DNA of 17,663 nt from Acidimicrobiaceae bacterium. Lineage in GTDB: Bacteria; Actinomycetota; Acidimicrobiia; Acidimicrobiales; Palsa-688. The translations under genes and the position numbers were made by a program. Positions 1 to 6,148 of the stretch are shown in pieces; within the stretch, counting starts at the first letter, position 1; each line of letters opens with the position of its first letter. The stretch lies in assembly GCA_030838025.1 (NCBI GenBank), contig JAUTXM010000068.1:1-17663 (forward strand), read 5' to 3'. The notes below the pieces were generated by a model that had not been told where the DNA came from, made no database searches, and saw only the letters and a list, made by a program, of their open reading frames with translations.

Positions 1-1
1 C

Positions 2-154
2 ACCGCCGGACCCAACACCGCCGGACCCAGCACCGCCGGACCCACCACCGCCGGACCCAGCGCCCCGGCCGGACCCAGCACCCCGGCCGGATCCAACACC
101 GCCGGACCCAACACCGCCGGACCCAACACCGCCGGACCCAACATCGCCGGACCC
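2..154 (+). repeat. In-frame 15-bp tandem repeats encoding a TAGPN-type linker in GlnE
   Basis: About ten degenerate copies of a 15-bp unit (acc gcc gga ccc aac/agc) run from the window edge to about 154; two copies are extended to 18 bp. They stay in the glnE reading frame and encode T-A-G-P-N/S/T, with variants A-P-A-G-P-S and T-P-A-G-S-N. The array is open to the left, so its full length is unknown. It lies upstream of the C-terminal nucleotidyltransferase domain and probably forms a flexible surface linker. Confidence 0.85.
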
Positions 155-1336
155 GCGAGCCCGGGATTCGCCGCCGGGGCACGACTGGACGACGACCCCG
201 CGGACACCATCCCCCCACCCACCGGATTGGCGCTCTTCCGGGACGGGTCCAGCACACCAGCCCCGGTCGCGTTCGCGTCGGGCGACGGACCACGAACGAA
301 GGGCGAACTGCGGGTCCAAGCGTCCACCTCCCTGTCGTGGCGGGCCGGACCCGACGAACGGCGCCACGGGCTGGAGCGCCTGGTCCGCTCGGAATGGCTG
401 CGCCTGGCCGCGGGCGACGTGCTCGGGTTACGCGACGTGGCGTCGACCGAACGGGGCCTGTCCACCCTCGCCGAAGTCGTCCTGGAAACAGCCCTCAACG
501 AGATCCAGCCCAAGGTCCCCTTCGCCGTGGTCGCCATGGGCCGCTTCGGTGGCGGCGAACTCTCCTATGCCAGCGACCTCGATGTCCTGTTCGTCTACGA
601 CAGCGACCAGACGGCGGTCGGTGAGGCGACGGCCACGGCGCTCATGCGTTACCTCAACGGCGACACGCCTGCCACCCGGCTGTGGACGACCGACGCCGAC
701 CTGCGGCCCGAGGGCCGCCAAGGCCCCCTGGCCCGCAGCGTGGAGGCCTACCAGCGCTACCACGAGCGGTGGGCCCAGCTCTGGGAGCGCCAGGCACTGC
801 TGCGTGGCCGAGTCGTCGCCGGCGACCCCGAGGTGGGCCGGCTCTTCGAGGAGATCGTGCGGCCGTTCGTCTGGGACGCCGCGTTCTCGGTCGACGACAT
901 CCGCGAGATCCGAAAGATGAAGGCCCGGATCGAGCGGGAGCGGATCCCGGCGGGCGAGGACCCCCAGTTCCACCTGAAACTCGGCCGAGGTTCCCTCTCC
1001 GACGTCGAGTGGACGGTGCAACTCCTGCAGCTGCAGCACCAGATTCAGGCCGAGGGCACGATGACCGCCCTCGACGCCCTCGTGTCCGCGGGCGCCATCG
1101 ACGGGGAGGACGCGGGGGTGCTGCGGGCGGCGTACCGGTTCTGCGAGGAAACGCGCAACCGGCTCTACCTCGTCCGGGGCCAGCCGGGAGACGCCCTCCC
1201 GGCGACGGGACCGGTGCTCACCCACCTGGCCCGCAGCCTGGGCACGACGCCCACGGACCTGCGCGACGAGTACCGCCGCCGCACCCGCCGGAGCCGCCAG
1301 GTTGTGGAACGACTCTTCTACGGGCGGACCGGCTGA
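2..1336 (+). CDS. glnE: Glutamine synthetase adenylyltransferase / adenylyl-removase (GlnE), C-terminal part; 5' end outside window
   Basis: GlnE attaches AMP to a tyrosine of glutamine synthetase, and removes it, according to nitrogen status. The frame is open from base 2, so the gene is truncated by the window edge; a TTG at 227 is only an internal codon. After the repeat linker comes a helical lead-in (RSEWLRLAAGDVLGLRDV, from about 389). The nucleotidyltransferase signature follows: GRFGGGEL, then SDLD with its two aspartates near 575-583. The conserved helical segment GRGSLSDVEWTVQLLQLQ lies near 980-1035. The end, RRRTRRSRQVVERLFY, is the usual GlnE C-terminus. This is therefore the C-terminal (adenylylating) half; the N-terminal adenylyl-removase half must lie upstream. 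Its likely target, GlnA at 12776-14200, keeps the acceptor tyrosine. The low-complexity linker is unusual. Confidence 0.93.
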   Translation, partial: TAGPNTAGPSTAGPTTAGPSAPAGPSTPAGSNTAGPNTAGPNTAGPNIAGPASPGFAAGARLDDDPADTIPPPTGLALFRDGSSTPAPVAFASGDGPRTKGELRVQASTSLSWRAGPDERRHGLERLVRSEWLRLAAGDVLGLRDVASTERGLSTLAEVVLETALNEIQPKVPFAVVAMGRFGGGELSYASDLDVLFVYDSDQTAVGEATATALMRYLNGDTPATRLWTTDADLRPEGRQGPLARSVEAYQRYHERWAQLWERQALLRGRVVAGDPEVGRLFEEIVRPFVWDAAFSVDDIREIRKMKARIERERIPAGEDPQFHLKLGRGSLSDVEWTVQLLQLQHQIQAEGTMTALDALVSAGAIDGEDAGVLRAAYRFCEETRNRLYLVRGQPGDALPATGPVLTHLARSLGTTPTDLRDEYRRRTRRSRQVVERLFYGRTG

Positions 1337-1344
1337 ACCTGGGC

Positions 1345-1440
1345 CGGGAGGCACCGAGGCTCGAGCGGCGCTTCCCACGGTGCGCAGCGAGGCGGGAGGC
1401 ACCGAGGCTCGAGCGGCACTTCCCAGCGTGCGCAGCGAGG
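1345..1440. repeat. Two tandem copies of a 48-bp unit after glnE
   Basis: Units 1345-1392 and 1393-1440 differ at only 3 of 48 positions, and a few bases of a third copy follow (cgggc). The unit length is a multiple of three, so it is open in several frames: on the + strand it reads GGTEARAALPTVRSEA, then GGTEARAALPSVRSEA. It begins 8 bp after the glnE stop and has no credible start codon or ribosome binding site. I treat it as non-coding, possibly a member of a dispersed repeat family. Confidence 0.8.
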
Positions 1441-1485
1441 CGGGCGCCGGGCCGCCGCGCACGGCTCCGACTTCCGTCCACCCGG

Positions 1486-1512
1486 CCGGTCCCACGACCG
1501 GGGCGGCCTTTT
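1486..1512 (+). terminator. Probable Rho-independent terminator of glnE
   Basis: A perfect 6-bp inverted repeat, CCGGTC/GACCGG, has a 4-base loop and is followed within 8 bases by TTTT (1509-1512). The alternative outer pairing GGCCG/CGGCC would lengthen the stem. It lies between glnE and the marR promoter, so it would insulate the two units. The T-tract is short and separated by GGCGGCC, so efficiency is uncertain. Confidence 0.5.
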
Positions 1513-1522
1513 CCCAGATCAT

Positions 1523-1561
1523 TTGACAACTAATGATTCGAGTGCTAATCATTAGCTGTCT
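1523..1561 (+). promoter_or_regulatory. marR promoter fully overlapped by a palindromic operator; leaderless start
   Basis: A TTGACA -35 (1523-1528) is followed by a 17-bp spacer and TAATCA (1546-1551), a weak -10 preceded by TG, which suggests an extended -10. The predicted transcription start falls at about 1558-1562, at the marR ATG (1562), and no Shine-Dalgarno is visible, so the mRNA is probably leaderless. Overlaid on this is the palindrome CTAATGATT (1530-1538), 8 bp, AATCATTAG (1547-1555). GACA/TGTC extends it to 1525-1560 with one mismatch. Such a site would let a MarR dimer block its own promoter. Confidence 0.8.
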
Positions 1562-2005
1562 ATGGAAGAGCGCCTGGGCCGCCTGCTGGCAATGACGGGC
1601 AAAGTGGCGCGGGAGTACTTCGACCGGGATCTCATGGCCGTCGGATCGTCGCTCAACACCTACGTCGTGCTGCGGACCGTCGCCCAGTGGCCCGGCGTCA
1701 GCCAGCGCCAGCTGGCAACGTCGCTCGGCATCGAGGGCCCCACCCTCACCCACCACCTCGACCGCCTGGCGGCCGACGGGCTGATCGAGCGGGCCCGCAA
1801 TCCCTCCGACCGGCGGGTCTCCTACGTCGAGCTCACCCCGGCGGGGCGGACCCATCTCGACCGGGTCGAAACCCACGCTCAGATGCGGGACAAGGAGTTC
1901 CGCAGCATGTTCACCCCCGAAGAGGCGGCGACGCTCGTGTCGCTCCTGAACCGCATCCGCGACCACTTCACGGAGGAGGCTGATGTCAACGACGCAGCTG
2001 GATAG
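1562..2005 (+). CDS. MarR-family transcriptional regulator
   Basis: A 147-residue winged-helix regulator of usual MarR length. Helices H3-H4 occupy about residues 48-70 (SQRQLATSLGIEGPTLTHHLDRL), followed by the wing with the typical DRR (83-85) and Y-V-E-L-T-P-A-G. The flanking helices would form the dimer interface. It probably represses its own operon through the palindrome at 1525-1560 and is released by a small ligand, as MarR proteins next to exporters usually are. The ATG at 1562 directly follows the operator, with no ribosome binding site, which favours leaderless translation. Its last 23 bases overlap the ABC ATPase gene, so the two are co-transcribed. The ligand cannot be told from sequence. 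Confidence 0.93.
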   Translation: MEERLGRLLAMTGKVAREYFDRDLMAVGSSLNTYVVLRTVAQWPGVSQRQLATSLGIEGPTLTHHLDRLAADGLIERARNPSDRRVSYVELTPAGRTHLDRVETHAQMRDKEFRSMFTPEEAATLVSLLNRIRDHFTEEADVNDAAG

Positions 2006-2981
2006 CCAAACCCCGGCGGCCCCAGGCGAGGTGGCCGACGAGGTCATCCGCACCATCGACCTGACCAAGGTGTATCCCGGCACCGATTTCAAGGCGGTCG
2101 ACAGCCTCAACCTGTCGGTCCTGCGAGGCGAGATCTTCGGCCTCCTCGGACCCAACGGTGCAGGCAAGACGACCACCGCGGGGATGCTCACGACCCGGGT
2201 CATCCCGACCTCGGGCCAGGCGATCGTGGGCGGGATCGACGTGGTCGCCCACCCCGCCCTGGCCAAGCAGGTGATCGGCGTGGTCACCCAGCAGAATACG
2301 CTCGACCGGGCGCTCACGGTGTGGGAGAACCTGTACTACCACGGGCGGCTGTTCGGCATGCCGGGCAAGGAGGCGAAGTCGGCGGCCGACCAGCTGCTCG
2401 AACAGTTCCACCTGACCAACTGGGCCAAGGCGTCGGTCTTCGCCCTCTCGGGCGGGATGGCGCAGCGCCTGATGGTGGCGAGGTCGATCCTGCACAAGCC
2501 GGACATCTTGTTCCTCGACGAGCCCACGGCGGGCCTGGACCCGCAGAGCCGGATCGCCCTCTGGGAGATCCTGGGCGAGCTACACCGGGCCGGCCAGACC
2601 ATCCTCCTCACCACGCACTACATGGAGGAGGCCGACCAGCTCTGCAACCGGTTGGCAATCATGGACCATGGGAAAATCCTCGCCCTCGACACACCGGCGG
2701 GTCTGAAGGCATCAGTCGGTGCCGACTCGATCGTGACGGTGCACGCGTCGGGCGACCTCAACGCACTTGCGATGTTGTTGGAGCAAGAGGTTGCCGGGGT
2801 GACGTCGGTCAACCAGGTCGACGGCAGCCTCCACGTGCACGTGAAGGGGGCGTCGAGCGTGGTGCCGCCGATCGTCACCTCGGCCGAGAAGGCGGGGTTC
2901 AGCGTGCAGGACCTGTCCGTCGCCGAGCCCACACTTGAGACCGTCTTCATCAACCTGACCGGAAAGGAACTACGGGACTGA
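1983..2981 (+). CDS. ABC-2 exporter ATP-binding protein, DrrA-like
   Basis: A 332-residue cytoplasmic ATPase that would power export by the adjacent permease. Visible motifs: Walker A GPNGAGKT (56-63), Q-loop Q103, signature LSGGM (155-159), Walker B ILFLDEP (175-181) with catalytic E180, D-loop around D186, and switch H212. After the nucleotide-binding domain comes the roughly 90-residue C-terminal extension typical of DrrA/NatA-type proteins, ending TLETVFINLTGKELRD. The ATG is preceded by a strong ribosome binding site (GGAGGAGG, 1972-1979) inside the end of marR. The stop overlaps the permease start by one base. Antibiotic or lipid export is likely from the family, but no substrate can be named. 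Confidence 0.93.
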   Translation: MSTTQLDSQTPAAPGEVADEVIRTIDLTKVYPGTDFKAVDSLNLSVLRGEIFGLLGPNGAGKTTTAGMLTTRVIPTSGQAIVGGIDVVAHPALAKQVIGVVTQQNTLDRALTVWENLYYHGRLFGMPGKEAKSAADQLLEQFHLTNWAKASVFALSGGMAQRLMVARSILHKPDILFLDEPTAGLDPQSRIALWEILGELHRAGQTILLTTHYMEEADQLCNRLAIMDHGKILALDTPAGLKASVGADSIVTVHASGDLNALAMLLEQEVAGVTSVNQVDGSLHVHVKGASSVVPPIVTSAEKAGFSVQDLSVAEPTLETVFINLTGKELRD

Positions 2982-3925
2982 TGACCGACACTGTGAATGC
3001 GGTGAGCGCTGGTGGGTCCGATGGCGTCGCCGGGCCGGCGCCCGAGGCACCGTCGCCGGGTCCTGTGGTGCCTTCCTATGTCGGGGCCAAGCGGGGCCGG
3101 ACGGCTGCGCTGGCGAGCCGCCAGGCGTTCCTCGCGTTGATGCAGCGGGACCTGACGGTGTTGAAGAAGAACGCGGGCGAGTTCATCGGCCGGACCATCA
3201 TCCAGCCGTTCCTGTTGGTGTTCGTGTTCCTGTATGTGTTTCCCCAGATCGGGCAGGGGATCGGGAGTTCGGGCGGGACGGCGGGCGAGTCGGCCTTCGC
3301 CAGCGTGCTGATCGCGGGCGTGATCGGGATCTCGATCATGTTCCAGGGGATCATGTCGGTGGCGCTGCCGATGGCGACGGAGTTTGGGTACACCAAGGAG
3401 ATCGAGGACCGGGTGCTGGCGCCCATGCCGGTCTCGCTGGTCGCGGTCGGCAAGGTCACCGCCGGCGCCGTGCAGGGGCTGATCGCCGCCGCGATCGTGT
3501 TCCCCGTGGCCCGGTTCGTGCATGCCAAGGGTGTGACCGCGCATCTGGCGATTCATTGGCCGATCCTGGTGACGTTGCTGCCGATCGCGTGCGTGATGTG
3601 CGCCGCCTTCGGGCTGGTGCTCGGGACGCGCGTCGAGCCCCGCAACATCTCGGCCATGTTCGGCTTCATCGTGTTGCCCATGACGTTCCTGGGCGGGACG
3701 TATTACACGTGGACGGCGCTGCAGCACGTGAAGGTGTTCGGGTTTCCGTGGCTGCAGACGCTGGTGCTCGTGAACCCGTTGATCTACGTGACCGAGGGCT
3801 TCCGGGCGGCGTTGACGACGACGTCGCACATGCACCTGTATGTCATCTACCCGGTCCTGCTCGCCATCTGCGCCGTGTTGCTGTGGCAGGGCATCGCGGG
3901 CTTCAAGAAGCGGGTCCTCGCCTAG
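2981..3925 (+). CDS. ABC-2 type transporter permease, DrrB-like
   Basis: A 314-residue membrane subunit and partner of the ATPase just upstream. After a Pro/Gly-rich N-terminal tail (1-40) it shows six hydrophobic segments, near residues 72-90, 105-130, 150-177, 192-215, 225-243 and 286-304. The ABC-2 hallmarks are present: EIEDRVLAPMP after segment 2, and VNPLIYVTEGFR (264-275) before the last helix. Its ATG overlaps the ATPase stop (TGATG), so translation is coupled. One six-helix permease with one ATPase implies a 2+2 complex. It is the last gene of the MarR-controlled operon; a hairpin about 80 bp downstream may end the transcript. Confidence 0.92.
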   Translation: MTDTVNAVSAGGSDGVAGPAPEAPSPGPVVPSYVGAKRGRTAALASRQAFLALMQRDLTVLKKNAGEFIGRTIIQPFLLVFVFLYVFPQIGQGIGSSGGTAGESAFASVLIAGVIGISIMFQGIMSVALPMATEFGYTKEIEDRVLAPMPVSLVAVGKVTAGAVQGLIAAAIVFPVARFVHAKGVTAHLAIHWPILVTLLPIACVMCAAFGLVLGTRVEPRNISAMFGFIVLPMTFLGGTYYTWTALQHVKVFGFPWLQTLVLVNPLIYVTEGFRAALTTTSHMHLYVIYPVLLAICAVLLWQGIAGFKKRVLA

Positions 3926-3960
3926 CGCCTTTCGGGTGGTAGGGGTGGTTGGCGCATGGC

Positions 3961-4003
3961 GGGGGTCGTCAGCCGGCGGGGGTCGTCAGCCGGCGGGGGT
4001 CGT
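3961..4003. repeat. 17-bp tandem repeat, about 2.5 copies
   Basis: The unit gggggtcgtcagccggc occurs identically at 3961-3977 and 3978-3994, followed by a 9-base partial copy (3995-4003) that runs into the hairpin at 4004. It lies between the convergent permease and acetyltransferase genes. I see no coding potential. Confidence 0.85.
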
Positions 4004-4037
4004 AGTACAAACTGTCGTCCCCACGACACTTTGTACT
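4004..4037. terminator. Strong intergenic hairpin between convergent genes (bidirectional terminator or repeat element)
   Basis: AGTACAAA (4004-4011) and TGTCGT (4013-4018) pair with ACGACA (4023-4028) and TTTGTACT (4030-4037). One C/C mismatch interrupts the stem and the loop is CCCC, so 14 of 15 positions pair. A wider pair, AGGGGTGG (3941-3948) with CCACCCCT (4042-4049), could enclose it. The stem is unusually AT-containing for its surroundings. Its place between two convergent genes fits a bidirectional terminator, but there is no clean T-tract. A palindromic operator or a mobile palindromic repeat is equally possible. Confidence 0.55.
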
Positions 4038-4158
4038 CCGGCCACCCCTGCTGGCGCTGCCGTGCCGCCCCCCGGGCCGCCTGAGCGGCAGTCGAGACCC
4101 CTGTCACCACGACGGTTTGCGATCCGCCGCCGCAGGCCGCAGCGTTGTCGACGTGGCT

Positions 4159-4869
4159 TCAGGGCCACAGGCCGAGGATCTGCCAACCGAGATCGGGGAA
4201 ACCGGCGGCCTCGGCGACCTTGGCGGACGCCGTGTTCCGCGGGTCGTGGAGGTAAGTGGGAACCATCCCTTCGGCGATCACCCGGCGGGCCGCTTGAGCC
4301 ACCAGGCGGCGACCCAACCCCTGACCGGCGAAGCGCTCCTCGGTGCCCACCGCCAGCTCCCGGCCGAAGCGGTCGTGGCGCTTGATGCCCACGCCCGCGG
4401 CATAGCTGCCGTCGACGAGGGCGACGAGGACCTCGCCACCAAAGGGGCGCAGCCAGGCCGGAACCCTGGGGTCGTCTGCGGGCACCCAGATCCCGGCATC
4501 CCGTAGGACCTCGGGGGTCGCGGGCGAGCCGGACCACCGAAACCCACCCGCGCGCAGGCGGGCATTGGGCGGCCCCAACCGCCCACCCCGGTGGTCGCCG
4601 ATCGCCTCGCGGCCGCCACTGGCGGCCACCTTTCGGGCCTCTGCCAGGATGCTGGGCGGAACCGAGAGCACCGCTCCCATCGGGCTGTTGATCCCGAGCA
4701 CCGAGTGAACCCGGCCATCCCATCCCGGTTCCACCCGGCCGGGCGAGGTGGTGACCACCACGTCGCCCGTGGGTGGCCATTCGCCGAGCCAGGTGGCTAA
4801 GTGCTCGTCGAGGCGACTGGGGCTACCGGCGCGGTCAGCCTCCGAGCTGGAACGAGGAGCGATCGCCAC
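4159..4869 (-). CDS. GNAT-family N-acetyltransferase
   Basis: The C-terminal half shows the GNAT acetyl-CoA fold: the motif A loop RFAGQGLGRRLV (179-190, Q/R-x-x-G-x-G type), then a motif B region with N212 and A-x-x-x-x-A-A-G-F (NTASAKVAEAAGF). The N-terminal domain (about 20-75: HLATWLGEWPP, PGWDG, GAVLSVPP) resembles a conserved actinobacterial GNAT extension, so the start must lie upstream of it. No ATG is available. GTG at 4869 gives 236 residues; GTG at 4878 is an alternative. Either choice overlaps the 3' end of the sigma gene by about 35-45 bp, implying one operon with translational coupling. The substrate is unknown. Confidence 0.85.
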   Translation of the reverse strand: MAIAPRSSSEADRAGSPSRLDEHLATWLGEWPPTGDVVVTTSPGRVEPGWDGRVHSVLGINSPMGAVLSVPPSILAEARKVAASGGREAIGDHRGGRLGPPNARLRAGGFRWSGSPATPEVLRDAGIWVPADDPRVPAWLRPFGGEVLVALVDGSYAAGVGIKRHDRFGRELAVGTEERFAGQGLGRRLVAQAARRVIAEGMVPTYLHDPRNTASAKVAEAAGFPDLGWQILGLWP

Positions 4870-5401
4870 CGGCCTCACCGTCCCCGCCGATCGCGGCCAC
4901 CAGTTCGGCCCGGGCTCGAGCGACGCGTGACCGGATGGTCCCGATCGGACAGCGGCAGACCTCGGCCGCCTCGGCGTAGGACAGACCGAGCACTTGGGTG
5001 AGGACAAACGCCGCCCGACGGTTCTGGGGCAGCTGTCCGATGACGGTCCGCAGCAACACCTGCTCGTCTGGGTGAGCGGCGACCGAGGAGGCGCTGGTTG
5101 TCACCGTCGTCATCGTCCTGGCCGTCGTTGCCCGGCGTCGCCGCTGCGTGCGGATGTGATCGGCCACTGTGCGCCGGGCGATCGCAAGCAGCCAGGTTCG
5201 TGCACTGGAGTCGCCACGGAAACGAGGCAAGGCCTTGATAGCCCGAAGATAAACCTCCTGGGTCAGGTCGTCGGCATTGCCGGCATCACCGAGGTGGGCG
5301 CAGAATCGCCATACCTGGGCTTGCGTGGCGCGCACGAGTCGTTGCAACGCAACGCGGTCACCAGCGGCAGCGTCCAGGGCGAAGCCGGTGACCTCGTCCA
5401 T
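4835..5401 (-). CDS. ECF-type RNA polymerase sigma factor
   Basis: A 188-residue sigma factor with only regions 2 and 4, as in the ECF group. Region 2 spans about 15-90 (NADDLTQEVYLRAIKALPRF, then TWLLAIARRTVADHIR). A Thr/Ser/Ala linker follows, then region 4 at about 115-170 (LPQNRRAAFVLTQVLGLSYAEAAEV, helix-turn-helix GTIRSRVARARAEL). I chose the ATG at 5401 (MDEVTGF) because it matches the usual ECF start and leaves 99 bp for divergent promoters. Starts at 5437 or 5482 would cut into that space. A zinc-finger anti-sigma gene diverges from it, rather than sitting downstream as is more common. I infer that this sigma factor reads the GGAACTT-type promoters at 5467 and 8580. Confidence 0.93.
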   Translation of the reverse strand: MDEVTGFALDAAAGDRVALQRLVRATQAQVWRFCAHLGDAGNADDLTQEVYLRAIKALPRFRGDSSARTWLLAIARRTVADHIRTQRRRRATTARTMTTVTTSASSVAAHPDEQVLLRTVIGQLPQNRRAAFVLTQVLGLSYAEAAEVCRCPIGTIRSRVARARAELVAAIGGDGEAGGDRSSFQLGG

Positions 5402-5466
5402 GGCTGCCAGGCTATGGCACTCACTGTGCAAGGACATCCGGCCGAGGGGCAGGCGCCGGAGAGGAT

Positions 5467-5496
5467 GGAACTTGGTGCGCACGGGCAGCGACTATC
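5467..5496 (+). promoter_or_regulatory. Putative ECF promoter of the anti-sigma/copper operon
   Basis: GGAACTT (5467-5473), a classic ECF -35 form, is followed by 16 bp and GACTATC (5490-5496). Transcription would begin at about 5501, the first base of the anti-sigma ATG, and no ribosome binding site precedes that ATG. The same spacing and elements recur at 8580-8609. The sequence match is direct; recognition by the neighbouring sigma factor is inferred. Confidence 0.65.
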
Positions 5497-5500
5497 AGAC

Positions 5501-6148
5501 ATGGACTGCAGTGACTACCGGGAGGCACTCTCGGCTCGAATCGACGGCGAGGACGGCGGCATCGGTACCACAAGGGTCGATGCTCATCTGGAGACGTGCC
5601 CGCAGTGTCGGGCGTGGGCGGAAGCGGCAACCTCGGTCACCCGATCGACTCGCGTCGGTCTGGCGGAACCAGTGCCGGATCTCACCGCCGCCATCATGAC
5701 CGCCATTGCCCCACCGCCGATCCGGACACGAGTCGTCGCCGGGGGGTTCTCCACCACACGGCCCTCGCCAGTTTTCGTCGGTCGACTGGGCCTCCTGCTG
5801 GTGTCGGGCGCCCAACTGATGCTGGCGGTTCCCGCACTACTGGGAAACGATCCCGGCGCCTCGGTACACATCGCCCATGAGCAGGGCTCCTGGGCGTTGG
5901 CGCTGGCCGTCGGCCTGTTGGTCGTCGCCTTACGCCCCAGCCGGGCTGCGGCCATGCTCCCGCTCGTCGCCGCGCTGGCGGCCGGACTGGCGCTCACGAC
6001 GGCACTGGACATCTCGGCGGGACGAACCCAGGCGGCGGCCGAGGCGCCTCATGGTCTGGCGTTCGTCGGCCTCGGGCTGCTGTGGCTGCTGGCGCGGGAC
6101 GTACAAGCCGGGCGGACGCCGCGTATCCACGCCCCGAGACCGGCATGA
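5501..6148 (+). CDS. Zinc-finger (ZAS/zf-HC2) membrane anti-sigma factor
   Basis: A 215-residue protein that should bind the divergent ECF sigma factor and hold it at the membrane. The N-terminal domain carries H29-x3-C33-x2-C36 (HLETCPQC) with C3 as a likely fourth ligand, the anti-sigma zinc motif. About four hydrophobic segments follow, near residues 85-110, 122-142, 146-166 and 178-196. The frame is open further upstream, but ATG 5501 (MDCSDYREAL) begins exactly at the ZAS domain and lies just after the putative promoter. Its stop overlaps the copC-copD start in the four bases ATGA (6145-6148), so the two are translationally coupled. This ties the sigma system to copper. How the signal is sensed is unknown. 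Confidence 0.85.
   Translation: MDCSDYREALSARIDGEDGGIGTTRVDAHLETCPQCRAWAEAATSVTRSTRVGLAEPVPDLTAAIMTAIAPPPIRTRVVAGGFSTTRPSPVFVGRLGLLLVSGAQLMLAVPALLGNDPGASVHIAHEQGSWALALAVGLLVVALRPSRAAAMLPLVAALAAGLALTTALDISAGRTQAAAEAPHGLAFVGLGLLWLLARDVQAGRTPRIHAPRPA

Noticed and set aside
2..154. CRISPR-like array at the left edge
   Set aside because: The 15-bp units are contiguous, have no spacers, and stay in the glnE reading frame as a peptide repeat.
428..2317. Long minus-strand open frame antisense to glnE and marR
   Set aside because: Low-complexity Arg/Ala/Pro-rich translation with no family motif; it runs across glnE, the terminator and the marR operon. A high-GC shadow frame.
4994..5500. Upstream extension of the anti-sigma frame
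   Set aside because: It runs antisense to the sigma gene, and the zinc-finger domain begins at ATG 5501.
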